A stretch of 64,000 nt of DNA from RH-AL1 sp050013235 (GTDB taxonomy: Bacteria; Pseudomonadota; Alphaproteobacteria; Rhizobiales; Beijerinckiaceae). The notes beneath the pieces were generated by a model, which saw only the letters and a program-made list of their open reading frames with translations, was not told where the DNA came from and did no database searches. Shown here one piece after another: positions 54,201 through 62,432 of this stretch; positions within the stretch are counted from its first letter, which is position 1; each line of letters opens with the position of its first letter. The DNA lies in the NCBI GenBank assembly GCA_050013235.1, contig JBEKFQ010000009.1:29702-93701 (forward strand), written 5' to 3'. The position numbers and the translations under genes are program-made.

Positions 54201-54624
54201 CGCGGGCCTCGTCTTGGTGCGGCAGCGGCCAGGCACGGCCAAAGGCACGGTGTTCCTCACCTTGGAAGACGAAACCGGCGTTGCCAATATCATCGTCTGG
54301 CCCAAGGTCTTCGAGGCGCTGCGGGCGGTGGTCATCGGATCGAAGCTCATCGCGGTCACGGGCCGGCTTCAGCGCGAGGGCGAGGTCGTGCATATCGTGG
54401 CGGAAAAGGCGGAGGATTGGACCCGCGCGCTCAGCCAACTCTCCGTCATGGGGCCGGACCTCCAGGCCATCGCCCGGGCCGACGAGATCAAGCAGCCCCT
54501 TCCCGGCCGGCGCGAACCGGTCCTGACCCGGCCGCCCGAACTATTCGACGCCATGCCTTTGCCGGGCTTGCCGGAACACCAAGACGCGCGGCGGGCCATG
54601 CCCAAGGGGCGTAATTTTCAATGA
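51220..54624 (+). CDS. dnaE2: DnaE2, error-prone DNA polymerase III alpha subunit
   Basis: A 1134-residue C-family polymerase that extends past lesions in the ImuABC mutasome. The PHP domain (about 1-280) opens with YAEFGVTSNFSFLRGASHPEEL. The palm shows GQGRGSAANSTLCFCLGI in its variant (CQGRGSAANS) and the metal-binding PPDIDVDFEHDRREE near residue 404. The fingers have TIGAFQIESRAQMSML and the C-terminal OB fold VSVAGLVLVRQRPGTAKGTVF. ATG 51220 overlaps the imuB stop by 4 bp; this start fits the family. It ends the SOS operon. Confidence 0.95.
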   Translation: MIRFADPRGYAEFGVTSNFSFLRGASHPEELVAQAIALGLAGIGIADRNSFAGVVRAHVFLRENKAEARGLRAVPGVRLVFCDGTPDILAYPQDRAAYGRLCRLLTSGNIRAAKGSCLLTLADLLDHSEGQQLIAMESSTFEHAKESGRSYQDFEQAAPAKSHPAALGELIEAAPGRLWLAASMTYGSAMRGTLAKRRKTGERLGLPLLATNDVLMHDPARRELQDVLTCIRHGVSLETAGKRLEPNAERHLKPPGEMARLFAEAPEALSETLRFLDGLAFSLDQLGHDYPQELREGFATPQEALEAFALEGAARRYPGGIPTQVSTALVHELALVAQLDYAPYFLTVHDIVRFARAQGILCQGRGSAANSTLCFCLGITEVDPVFHDLLFERFISADRREPPDIDVDFEHDRREEVIQYIYARYGRARAALTASVTTYRARSAIRETGKVFGLSEDVLSALTSQIWHFSAADGAEGEARRAGLDPTGPHLAKALALARELSGFPRHLSQHTGGFVITRTRLDEIVPLANAAMEERTVIEWDKDDLDALGILKIDILALGMLSCLRKGFDLLKAHYGRPETLASLPQEDPAVYAMIQKADTIGAFQIESRAQMSMLPRLKPATFYDLVIEVAIVRPGPIQGDMVHPYLRRRQGKEAPVYPSRELEAVLGKTLGVPLFQEQAMKIAIVAAGFTPSEADQLRRAMATFKKVGTIGTFFDKMVKGMVARGYDEDFATRCFKQIEGFGTYGFPESHAASFALLVYASCWMKCHYPDVFACALLNAQPMGFYAPAQIVRDAREHGTPVADVDINFSDWDSTLFAVEPADRLPVHQKHVDRAEDIMGTHAIRLGFRQAGGLIEHDIRRLVARRGAGYDSIRDLWLRAELSPAVLEKLAEADSFRSLGLDRREALWIVRGLNKSGDKDDLPLLKVLSFIEIEPEAKLPPMPLGQHVVEDYRHLSLSLKAHPVVFLRAQLSKRGVSKACSLLTFPANQRVSVAGLVLVRQRPGTAKGTVFLTLEDETGVANIIVWPKVFEALRAVVIGSKLIAVTGRLQREGEVVHIVAEKAEDWTRALSQLSVMGPDLQAIARADEIKQPLPGRREPVLTRPPELFDAMPLPGLPEHQDARRAMPKGRNFQ

Positions 54625-54639
54625 GCGCGACGCTAAATC

Positions 54640-54838
54640 ATGTCCTCGATCGAAAAAGTGAACGGCGAGCCTCTCTCGATAGCCCAAGGCGCACCGCTGC
54701 GGCTACGGCTCGAACGCCAGCTCGGCTATAAGATGAACAAATATATCGAGAGCATCGAGCTGGTCGAGAGTTTCAAATCGATCGGCGGCAAGGGCGACTA
54801 TTGGGAGGATTTGGCTACGACTGGTATGCCGGGATTTG
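54640..54838 (+). pseudogene. C-terminal remnant of a sulfite-oxidase-type molybdopterin oxidoreductase
   Basis: The first 45 residues (VNGEPLSIAQGAPLRLRLERQLGYKMNKYI in two pieces, then ESIELVESFKSIGGKGDYWED) closely fit the end of YedY/sulfite-oxidase-like molybdoenzymes. After WED the frame is lost; shifting by one base gives GYDWYAGI and a TGA at about 54836, the normal end of such proteins. A stop precedes the first ATG, and the large N-terminal catalytic part is absent. It is a dead fragment left between dnaE2 and the convergent membrane-protein gene. Confidence 0.7.
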
Positions 54839-54845
54839 AGCGGAT

Positions 54846-55448
54846 TTACTGCAACCCCGGCCGCTCGATACCCTGCATCTCGGGAATGCCGCGCCGCGCC
54901 AAGGATAGGACGCCGCGCAGGAGATCGCGGTCTTGCGAGGTGAGGCAGCTCCCGGCCACCTCGATGTCGACTTTGCAATTATAGAAAAACGCGCGGATCT
55001 CATGAGCGGCCGCTCCATCCATGAAATCAAGCTCCTCGATCAGCTTTTGAACATTCTCCCGCAGCGTTTCCGCCTCCCGCCGCCGCCGGTTTTGCGCGGT
55101 GACGAATTCCCGGACCACGCTGAGCTGATGGATGAACAAGATACAGGAAAACGCCAACCCAATGGCCACGGCATCGCAAACATGGCCCCAGCCGGACACC
55201 AGGCTAAGCCCGAGATTTTGCGGGACAAAACCGAGGATGGCGCGGGTGCCGAAGAAGACGACCGACCCCACGCCGGCCCAGACGGCGAAATAATAGACGA
55301 TTCTGAGCCGCGAAAAATCCTGGTGATAGGCATCGTGTTCCCAGGCTTTTTCCGGCGCGGTCAGCGCGGTGAAGACGAAGCGGACAGCGGCCACCACTGT
55401 CAGGAGCACAATCACCCACAGACCGGCCGCAACCGCTTGATTCGCCAT
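54846..55448 (-). CDS. Inner-membrane protein of unknown function
   Basis: A 200-residue protein with about three transmembrane segments (near residues 8-30, 50-72 and 85-108). Then come a basic helical stretch (TAQNRRRREAETLRENVQKL) and a C-terminal cytoplasmic region with two Cys (FFYNCKVDIEVAGSC). No family recognised. The start ATG begins a sound N-terminal helix. It is divergent from the ClC gene. Confidence 0.7.
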   Translation of the reverse strand: MANQAVAAGLWVIVLLTVVAAVRFVFTALTAPEKAWEHDAYHQDFSRLRIVYYFAVWAGVGSVVFFGTRAILGFVPQNLGLSLVSGWGHVCDAVAIGLAFSCILFIHQLSVVREFVTAQNRRRREAETLRENVQKLIEELDFMDGAAAHEIRAFFYNCKVDIEVAGSCLTSQDRDLLRGVLSLARRGIPEMQGIERPGLQ

Positions 55449-55634
55449 TCCGTGTCTCCGGCTTTACAGCGCGTTATTATTATGCGCGCCACCGGTTTTA
55501 GTTCAAATCGCGGTCCGCGCAAGGAACGGGCGCGCAAAGCGGCTCCGCGCGATCACTCATTGCTCCAGACTTATCGCGGAAAGCTCTTGCCCGGAACGCT
55601 CCGGCACTCGATAAGCCGAGAGGCAGGCACAACC

Positions 55635-57014
55635 ATGAAGAGTCCGCGGCCATGCCAGTTGGGATCGATGACAAGCAAGCACCGCATTTTCTTCCGCCGT
55701 CTTGGGTTTTCCCGTTTGAGTTTGGAGCATTGGGTCCGGCGCGCCACCTTCGTCATTGGCGGACTCTGCGTCGGCGGGGCGGCGGTACTGATGGCCTTGA
55801 TGGCTGATCAATCGCAAGCCGCGTTTCTCTCGGTTCTCAATGTTTCCCCTTATTTGGCGCTCATCGTCACGCCGCTCGGCTTCGGTTTTTGCGTCTTTCT
55901 CACCAAGCGCGTGTTTCCGAATTCGCAAGCCAGCGGTATTCCGCAAGTGATCGCCGCGCGGCAGATCGACGATCCCAAGGCGCGTTTCGCGCTGGTCTCG
56001 TTGCGTGTCGCCTTCGGCAAGGTCGTGGTGATGATGATAGGCCTACTCTGCGGCGCCTCGATCGGGCGGGAAGGGCCAACTGTGCAGGTCGGCGCGTCGA
56101 TCATGGGGGCGATCGGCCGGCGCGCACCTATCGTTTATCATCAAGGGCTTCTGATCGCGGGCGCCGCGGCGGGAATCGCCGCGGCCTTCAACACGCCGCT
56201 GGCCGGGATCGTCTTCGCCATCGAGGAACTGAGCCGCTCCTTCGAGTCCAAGACCAGCGGACTGGTCCTCGGCTGCATTATCACGGCGGGCATCACCTCG
56301 CTTGGACTTCTCGGCGATTATGCTTATTTCGGGTCGACGGCCGCGACCTTGCCGCTCGGGCGGGCGTGGTTCGTCGTGCCGGTCTGCGCGCTCGTTGGGG
56401 GCATAGCCGGGGGCCTTTTCAGCCGAATCGTGGTCACCGTCCTAACGGGGAGCGGCACACATGCCCTGCTGCGCTTGACCCGGACCTATCCCGTGCCCTT
56501 CGCCATGGTCTGCGGGCTTGGCGGCGCCAGTTGCGGCATGCTCGGCCATCATTCCTCCTTCGGCACCGGCTATGCGGAAGCGCGCGGAATTCTTCACGGC
56601 ACGACGAGCCTCACGCTCGCCTTCGCCCCGGCGAAGTTTTTCTCGACGGTCTTGTCGGCGATTTCGGGCATACCCGGCGGCATTTTCGCTCCCTCGCTGG
56701 CCATTGGCGCGGGAATCGGCGCGGAGTTGCATGCGTTGTTTCAAAGCGTTCCGATTGGGGCGCTAGCTCTTATCGGCATGGCCGCCTATCTCGCTGGCGT
56801 GGTCCAAACGCCGATTACCTCTTTCGTCATCGTGTCGGAGATGACACAGGATCATGCCATGATCATCCCGCTGATGGTCGCCGCCTTGATCGCCGACCGG
56901 GTTTCCAAACTCATCTGCAAGGGCGGTCTCTATCACGCCCTGTCGAAGCCATTTATGCTCGAGAAACCAGCGCGGCCGGAACACCCGCGAAACCCACGCG
57001 TGCCGCATGAGTGA
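55635..57014 (+). CDS. ClC-family chloride channel/antiporter
   Basis: A 459-residue ClC transporter. The selectivity motifs are SQASGIPQV (the GSGIP position), GREGPTVQVGASI with the gating Glu, AAAFNTPLAGIVFAIEEL and SGIPGGIFAPSLAIGAGIGA (GGxFxP). About 17 membrane helices are expected and no CBS domains follow. Whether it is a channel or a Cl-/H+ exchanger cannot be decided. ATG 55635 was chosen; ATG 55668 is also possible. The stop overlaps the MBL gene by 8 bp, so the two are probably co-transcribed. Confidence 0.9.
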   Translation: MKSPRPCQLGSMTSKHRIFFRRLGFSRLSLEHWVRRATFVIGGLCVGGAAVLMALMADQSQAAFLSVLNVSPYLALIVTPLGFGFCVFLTKRVFPNSQASGIPQVIAARQIDDPKARFALVSLRVAFGKVVVMMIGLLCGASIGREGPTVQVGASIMGAIGRRAPIVYHQGLLIAGAAAGIAAAFNTPLAGIVFAIEELSRSFESKTSGLVLGCIITAGITSLGLLGDYAYFGSTAATLPLGRAWFVVPVCALVGGIAGGLFSRIVVTVLTGSGTHALLRLTRTYPVPFAMVCGLGGASCGMLGHHSSFGTGYAEARGILHGTTSLTLAFAPAKFFSTVLSAISGIPGGIFAPSLAIGAGIGAELHALFQSVPIGALALIGMAAYLAGVVQTPITSFVIVSEMTQDHAMIIPLMVAALIADRVSKLICKGGLYHALSKPFMLEKPARPEHPRNPRVPHE

Positions 57015-57927
57015 CGACAGCATCCTTCGTTTCAACCTCGCCTTCGCCGACCCACCGGGTCGCATGACCCGGCTTTCGCCGCTGGTCCGGCGCTTGGTCG
57101 CGCCCAATCCGGGACCCATGACCTTCACGGGTACCTGCACTTATGTGATTGGCCACGGCAAGGTCGCTGTGATCGATCCAGGCCCTGCCCTGCCAGGCCA
57201 TATCGACTCGCTGCTGCGCGGCCTCGACGGGGAACGCGTGACGCAAATTTTCGTCACCCATACGCACCGGGATCATTCCCCCGGCGCCATTCTGCTCAAG
57301 AAGATCACGGGCGCCCCGGTCATCGGCTGCGCCCCGCACTGGAACGCTCGCGCGCCATCGCCCGCCGAAGAGGCCAGCCTGCAACGGGGCAACGACCTCG
57401 ACTACCGGCCGGACCATGTCATGGCCGACGGCGAAATCGTCCAAGGCCAGGACTTTAGCTTGGAGGCCGTGGCGACGCCGGGCCATACGATGAACCATCT
57501 CGCCTTCGCCATGCCCGAGGAAAATACGTTGTTTTCCGGCGATCACGTCATGGCCTGGGCGACGAGCGTCATCGTGCCGCCAAGCGGCTCCATGGGCGCC
57601 TATCTCGACTCGTTGGAGAAACTGCGCGGGCGCGGCGAGACAATCTATTGGCCCGGCCATGGCGGCCCCGTGGATGACCCGCAGCGTTTTTTGCGCGGCC
57701 TGCTCCAGCATCGCCGGCAACGCGTGGCAGCCATTTTGGCGCGTCTGCGCGTGGGGGACGAGTCCGCCGAGGCGGTCACGGCGGTCATGTATGACGGCCT
57801 CGACCCGCGCCTCATGCGCGCCGCCTCGCTCTCCGTGTTGGCGCATCTCGAAGATTTGGCGGAACGCGGCGAGGTTATCATGGAAGGCCCGCCGGGGCCG
57901 GCGGCGCGATTCAGCGCGGTGAATTAG
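57007..57927 (+). CDS. MBL-fold metallo-hydrolase (LACTB2-like)
   Basis: A 306-residue metallo-beta-lactamase-fold protein. The metal-binding HxHxDH motif is VTHTHRDHSPG; further ligands are in VATPGHTMNHL, FSGDHVMAW and YWPGHGGP. A C-terminal winged-helix-like domain (about 210-290) with LLQHRRQRVAAIL resembles LACTB2 and similar hydrolases or nucleases. It overlaps the ClC gene by 8 bp. The substrate is unknown. Confidence 0.85.
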   Translation: MSDDSILRFNLAFADPPGRMTRLSPLVRRLVAPNPGPMTFTGTCTYVIGHGKVAVIDPGPALPGHIDSLLRGLDGERVTQIFVTHTHRDHSPGAILLKKITGAPVIGCAPHWNARAPSPAEEASLQRGNDLDYRPDHVMADGEIVQGQDFSLEAVATPGHTMNHLAFAMPEENTLFSGDHVMAWATSVIVPPSGSMGAYLDSLEKLRGRGETIYWPGHGGPVDDPQRFLRGLLQHRRQRVAAILARLRVGDESAEAVTAVMYDGLDPRLMRAASLSVLAHLEDLAERGEVIMEGPPGPAARFSAVN

Positions 57928-57951
57928 GGCGGCAAAACGTTATTTGCTGCC
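57928..57951 (+). terminator. Weak hairpin after the MBL gene
   Basis: GGCGGCAAA (57928-57936) pairs with TTTGCTGCC (57943-57951) with one G-U pair and a 6-base loop. It begins at the stop codon's next base. There is no T-run, so terminator activity is uncertain. Confidence 0.4.
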
Positions 57952-58574
57952 GAACAAATTGCCTCCTAATAGATCGTAGAGGCTAGCGGATCCGGAAGGA
58001 TATTCTTTCAGCCCACTCCGTATATGACCGGTGCACCGCATATGGCATTGCTTTGACGGCCCGCCTCCCCCAAACCCCCACGTGATTTATATATTTTGAC
58101 AGCAGTAAATATCTCGAAAACTTATGGACAACAGATTGATACTTTCAGCCTAAAATCTTTTATCGTTGAGATTGTCATGCCTTGCTTCGTCGCACCGAAC
58201 CAGCTTTTGCTGGTCTTGCGCTCACCGGCAGCACCGCCGGGATTCAATGGCCCTGATTCAAAAACCGGCCCGTGCCCACACCGGACCGGTTAAACCACAG
58301 GCTTCGACACCGCCAAATTTGTCTCGAGAAACCATCGGGGGCAGCGCATGACGGTGCACCTTTTGAACAAAAGCCGGATCATCCTAGTCCATATCCAAGA
58401 GCAGCCGGCGCATCCGTGCGATGGCAACACCTGCTTTCTGGTCTTGTCTCAAACTTTTGTGGCCTGGGCTTCAAGGGTCCCGGCTAGACCGGCGAGCCGC
58501 GGAGGCGGCGTCCACCCCCGGTCAAGCTTGCGCACGACAGCCTGCTCGCATCGGCATATGCGGGACGGCGCCGC
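57952..58574. other. Intergenic region upstream of the response regulator
   Basis: More than 600 bp without a recognised gene, AT-rich near 58080-58170. Several short open frames occur but none has a family signature. No histidine kinase gene is present on either side of the response regulator. Confidence 0.45.
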
Positions 58575-59291
58575 GTGACAGCAAACCGGGACCATTCCCT
58601 GATCGAGGCCGGTACAATCCGGATTCTCCTTATTGACGACGACCTGCCAAGCCGGACACTCATGCGAACACAATTAGCCATGCTGGGTTTCAATGTCAGC
58701 GAAGTGTCCAACGGCCACGATGGGATCGAGGGACTGACGAACGAGCCAGACCTGATCATCGCAAGCATCGGCCTTGCGGACGTGGATGGCACGAGCCTCC
58801 TCCGCGCGACGCAAAAGCACAGCCCCAATGCCGCGATTATTCTGATCTCAAACATCCGGGACGAGGCGGGAATCGTGACGGCGCTCGATCTAGGTGCTGA
58901 CGATTACATCACCAAACCATTCGGGATGGACGAATTTCTGGCGCGCGTGCGCACAGCGCTACGCCACAGACTCCGCCGCCCCAGCGAAAAGCCGGCGTTC
59001 CGGACCGGTGGCCTCTGCGTCGATGAAATTCGCCGGAGCGTCACGGTCGATGGCAGGAAGATCAAACTGACGCCGAAAGAATACGAACTTCTCCACATCC
59101 TCGTCCAAAATGCCGGCAAAGTCGTCACTTGCGGTTTTATCATGAAACGCTTGTGGTCCGACGATACGTCGCAATCCTACCTTCGCGTCCTGGTTCGTGC
59201 TGTTCGCAAAAAAATCGAATCCGCTCCCGAACAACCCATCTATTTATTGACCGTGGCCGGCGTGGGCTACTTGTTGCGAGCGCCCGGTTAG
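58575..59291 (+). CDS. Atypical OmpR/PhoB-type response regulator lacking the phospho-acceptor Asp
   Basis: A 238-residue two-domain regulator. The receiver (residues about 15-130) keeps the acidic pocket (LLIDDDLPSR, Asp21-23) and the switch Lys (DDYITKPFG). The phosphorylation site is changed: where relatives read LLDL.LPDMDG this protein reads IIASIGLADVDG, with Ser64 in place of Asp. The winged-helix DNA-binding domain (about 140-235) is intact: IKLTPKEYELLHILVQNAGKVV and YLRVLVRAVRKKIE, ending LTVAGVGYLL. It is therefore expected to act without phosphorylation, or through another signal. It is an orphan lying 570 bp before a porin gene. The GTG start is the first in frame. Confidence 0.85.
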   Translation: MTANRDHSLIEAGTIRILLIDDDLPSRTLMRTQLAMLGFNVSEVSNGHDGIEGLTNEPDLIIASIGLADVDGTSLLRATQKHSPNAAIILISNIRDEAGIVTALDLGADDYITKPFGMDEFLARVRTALRHRLRRPSEKPAFRTGGLCVDEIRRSVTVDGRKIKLTPKEYELLHILVQNAGKVVTCGFIMKRLWSDDTSQSYLRVLVRAVRKKIESAPEQPIYLLTVAGVGYLLRAPG

Positions 59292-59861
59292 CACCGGCGA
59301 AAGATCCGCAAAGCCCCGATCCCCCACAACCTCAGCAAGCGCAGGTCAATCCAGAGATGGGAAGGCTAGTTTTTGATCAAACCGAAGCGTAGCTCTGGCT
59401 GACTGCTTCGCCATGCTGCGCTTCGATAAGTCTTTCCAGGGGGCAACCTTTTCGCCTAATTGATGAACGTCATGACCAAGTTGAGAGCAAAGGCTTCTAA
59501 TAAAGAGGCAATTGTGATCAAAACCGGGGCTGGCGTATAGTTGCACCCACGCTGCTTCCTGTAACGATCAGGCAAAAACAGTGTTACATTTATGTCGAAC
59601 TTCATTTGAAGCAGCGGGCATTGTGGCAATATTCCGAAAACCACATTGAATTTATACGGCAAACTGAAGTTTTCTGCCTTTACGAAAGGTGCCGGGCAAC
59701 CGCAGAATCTCCGCAACCAGTATCCGCGGCGAGGTCGAGCGGTCCAGACCATCCGTTACTATGCTCCGCGGCAAGCCGCTGACATTCAAATGTCATCGGT
59801 ATGAGCGTGACAATGTCTGGCGCCGGGCCTTTTGCTTTAGGGAATAAGGGGGACTAGCCAT
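59292..59861. other. Intergenic region upstream of the porin, with candidate operator
   Basis: A 570-bp gap without a recognised gene. It holds a 16-bp inverted repeat TGACATT-CA-AATGTCA at 59780-59795 and a related TGACAATGTC at 59808-59817, 45-82 bp before the porin start. A purine-rich ribosome-binding site (AGGGGGA) lies just before ATG 59862. Confidence 0.5.
59780..59795. promoter_or_regulatory. Candidate operator upstream of the porin
   Basis: Perfect 7-bp inverted repeat (TGACATT / AATGTCA, 2-bp spacer), followed 12 bp later by a partial copy (59808-59817). The pattern of a dimer site plus a weaker neighbour suits a transcription factor; the adjacent orphan response regulator is the obvious candidate, unproven. 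Confidence 0.4.
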
Positions 59862-61415
59862 ATGAACATGCGAGAGTTAAGCAGAGGGGCGGCACTCGTT
59901 GCTCTTCTGATCAGCGGGAGCCCGGCTTTCGCCGCGGATTTGCCAATATTGGCGGCATCGCCCGTTGATCCATTCGGAGACAATTTCTTCGGCCGCCTTT
60001 ATCACGCCTATGCCGACGAATGGGGCAAGGATACTCCCGTGACCGACCCCCGCGCTGCGCCCCTTCCGCCCGCTCGCCGCGGCTTGGATCAGATCGCGCC
60101 ACAGCCCGAGACCTCGCCGCCCTACCCCTTCGGCGAATGGCCCTTCGGTGGCGCCTCGACGATTGGCGGCGCCATTCCGAACGCAGTCGATACGCCATTG
60201 CAAAAAGCGCTGCTGCCGGCCTCGGAGGCGCCCGGCAAGTGGTTGGAAGATCAACATATCCAGGTCTACGGCTGGGTCACCGTGGGCGCCAATGTCAGCA
60301 CGGCGAAGACAGGCTATGGCGGCAACGCTCCCGCAGCCTATTCCTATAGCCCGAACCAGGCCATGCTCGATCAGGCGGTGGTCTACGTGGAACGCGTTCC
60401 AGATACCGTTCAACAGTCCCATTGGGATTGGGGCTTCCGTGTAAGCGGTATCTACGGCGAAAACTATCGCTATACGACAGCCTACGGCCTCTTCAGCAAT
60501 CAATATGTCATTCATAACCATTTCGAGGGTTATGACATGCCGATGGTCTACGGCGAACTCTACCTGCCGCAATTCGCGGAAGGTCTCCTCATCCGGGCCG
60601 GACGCTACATCTCGGTGCCCGACATCGAAGCGCAGCTCGCGCCGAACAATTACATGTACTCGCACTCGATGACCTATGCGGTCGACAATTACACCAACAC
60701 CGGTGTCGTCGGCACGCTGAAGATCAACAAGAATTAGTTGGCCCAGCTCGAAGTGAGCGACGGGACCGAAACCATGCCGTGGAACGCCAAGACCGTTTCC
60801 TTGCCTAATGGCTATGTCGGCCAGCGTGACCCGGGCACCCAGCCCACAGGATCCGCCTGCCTGCAATATCAGACCGATTCCGCCAACGACAACTTCTACG
60901 GCTGCGCCAATGGCATCAATAAAGGGAACTGGGGATATAACAATCTCCAATGGTTTGGTGGCACCATCTACCATAAGTTCAACGACCAATGGCATATCGC
61001 ATTCGAATCCTACTACGAGTATCAAAAGGGCGTGAATTCGTCTTTGGCGGGACCCGGCTTAACCGGCACGCCATTCCAATATATGGCCAATGCGCCCTAT
61101 CTCGCGCAATGTCCGAACGGCGAGACGTCGTGTACCGCCGGAGAATATTCAGCCTTGGCCTATCTGAACTATCGAATCGACTCGATGAACAATCTTTCGC
61201 TCCGGGGCGAATTCTATAACGACGAAAGAGGCCAGAGGACGGGATATGCGACCCGATATGTCAACGAAGCGATTGGCTGGCAACATTGGTTCTCGCCCTC
61301 GATCGAAATGCGGCCTGAAATCGCGTGGTACCATTCGCTCGATCAAGCCGCTTTCGACAATGGAACCAAGCATGAGGTCTGCATCGTTTCATCCGATCTG
61401 ACTTGGCACTTCTAG
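59862..61415 (+). pseudogene. OmpL-like outer-membrane beta-barrel porin, split by an in-frame TAG
   Basis: One continuous frame of 517 codons with a single TAG at 60735-60737. The protein starts with a signal peptide (MNMRELSRGAALVALLISG, cleavage after A-F-A-A-D). Barrel strands of the BBP2/OmpL-like type follow, e.g. IQVYGWVTVGANVSTAK, HWDWGFRVSGIYGENYRY and FAEGLLIRAGRYISVPDIEAQLAPNN (two pieces). The stop lies in the segment TLKINKN-stop-LAQLEVSDGTETMPWN, where a Trp (TGG) is expected. The remaining 225 codons show no further damage and end with a C-terminal Phe (LTWHF), the outer-membrane assembly signal. Either a recent nonsense mutation, read-through, or a base error. Confidence 0.8.
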
Positions 61416-61425
61416 GACATAAAAT

Positions 61426-61452
61426 CTGAACGTTTGGGCACCAAGCGTTCAG
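61426..61452. terminator. Hairpin after the porin gene
   Basis: Arms 61426-61437 and 61441-61452 (12 bp, one G-U pair) with a 3-base loop, ten bases beyond the porin stop. It has no T-run of its own, but a second, stronger terminator follows at 61496. Confidence 0.5.
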
Positions 61453-61495
61453 ACAAGCTGTCCACCCGCCCGGCCGCTCATGGGCCATCAAGCAA

Positions 61496-61530
61496 GCCTA
61501 CGGATGTCTTGGACGTCCGTAGGCTTTTTT
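61496..61530 (+). terminator. Strong intrinsic terminator
   Basis: A 13-bp stem (61496-61508 / 61512-61524, one G-U pair), loop TTG, then TTTTTT (61525-61530). It ends transcription of the porin gene before the SDR gene. Confidence 0.88.
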
Positions 61531-61644
61531 GTAGGCATGGGATCGAACGGATCCGCCATTTATCGCTACAATTTGGAGTGCATTACCTTCCGCCCCAGGT
61601 TACGAAATGGGCTCGCGCGAAAACGGGAAGCGTGGAGGGGAAGG

Positions 61645-62400
61645 ATGCCGCGTCAAAAAGTTGCTCTCGTCACGGGCGCCGGCACCGGCATTGGCAAGGC
61701 CTGCGCGTTGGCTTTGGCGAAGGCGGGTTATAGCCTCGTTGTCACGGGGCGGCGCCTGGAGCCGCTGGAAGCCACCGCCGGCGAGATCGAGGCCGCAGGC
61801 GGCACGGCGCTGCCGCTTAGCTCCGACGTATCCGATCCTGCCTCGGTTGCCGCCCTCTTTACGCAAACGCAGCGTCTATTCGGGCGGCTCGACCTCTTGT
61901 TCAACAATGCCGGCATTGGCGCGCCGGCCATTCCCCTGGAAGACTTGACCTACGCGCAGTGGAAAGCCGTGGTCGACATCAACCTGACCGGCGCCTTTCT
62001 CTGCACGCAGCAGGCGTTCAAACTGATGAAGTCGCAAAACCCGCGCGGTGGCCGGATCATTAACAACGGCTCGATTTCCGCGCATGCCCCGCGCCCCTTC
62101 TCCGCCCCCTATACCGCGACAAAACACGCCATCACGGGCCTCACCAAGGCAACCTCGCTCGATGGCCGCGCCCATGACATCGCCTGCGGGCAAATCGACA
62201 TCGGCAATGCCGCGACTGAAATGACGGAACCCATGGCGCAGGGCATTCGCCAGGCGGACGGATCGCTCAAGGCCGAGCCGCGGATCGACGCCAAGCATGT
62301 CGCCGATGCCCTGGTTTACATGGCGGGCCTGCCGCTCGGCGCCAATGTGCAATTCATGACGGTGATGGCGACGAACATGCCGTTTATTGGGCGGGGGTGA
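61645..62400 (+). CDS. Short-chain dehydrogenase/reductase (SDR)
   Basis: A 251-residue NAD(P)-dependent oxidoreductase of the classical SDR family. The cofactor motif is TGAGTGIG (Gly11-Gly17), with NNAG at residues 87-90 and the catalytic set Ser143, Tyr156 and Lys160 (YTATK). The Arg after the second strand (VVTGRR) would favour NADP(H). A very good ribosome-binding site (GGAGGGGAAGG) just before ATG 61645 decides this start over the longer frame. Its substrate is unknown. Confidence 0.9.
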   Translation: MPRQKVALVTGAGTGIGKACALALAKAGYSLVVTGRRLEPLEATAGEIEAAGGTALPLSSDVSDPASVAALFTQTQRLFGRLDLLFNNAGIGAPAIPLEDLTYAQWKAVVDINLTGAFLCTQQAFKLMKSQNPRGGRIINNGSISAHAPRPFSAPYTATKHAITGLTKATSLDGRAHDIACGQIDIGNAATEMTEPMAQGIRQADGSLKAEPRIDAKHVADALVYMAGLPLGANVQFMTVMATNMPFIGRG

Positions 62401-62432
62401 GAGGGCTGGCCGGACGTTTCACAGACCCGGCT

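Noticed and set aside
52302..54614. Long second frame inside dnaE2
   Set aside because: Arg/Ala/Pro-rich shadow of the polymerase gene with no motifs.
54933..55634. Upstream extension of the ClC frame
   Set aside because: It overlaps the opposite membrane-protein gene and reads as random charged sequence; ClC begins near 55635.
59370..59379. TTTGATCAAA as an FNR half-site palindrome
   Set aside because: The half-sites lack the N4-6 spacing of an FNR box, and it is about 480 bp from the next gene.
5700..60737. Two TAG codons at positions expected to be TGG (IS110 at 5700, porin at 60735), suggesting amber recoding
   Set aside because: The IS copy has several other lesions, other genes end normally with TAG, and no suppressor tRNA or pyrrolysine-type genes are visible. 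Independent nonsense mutations are simpler.
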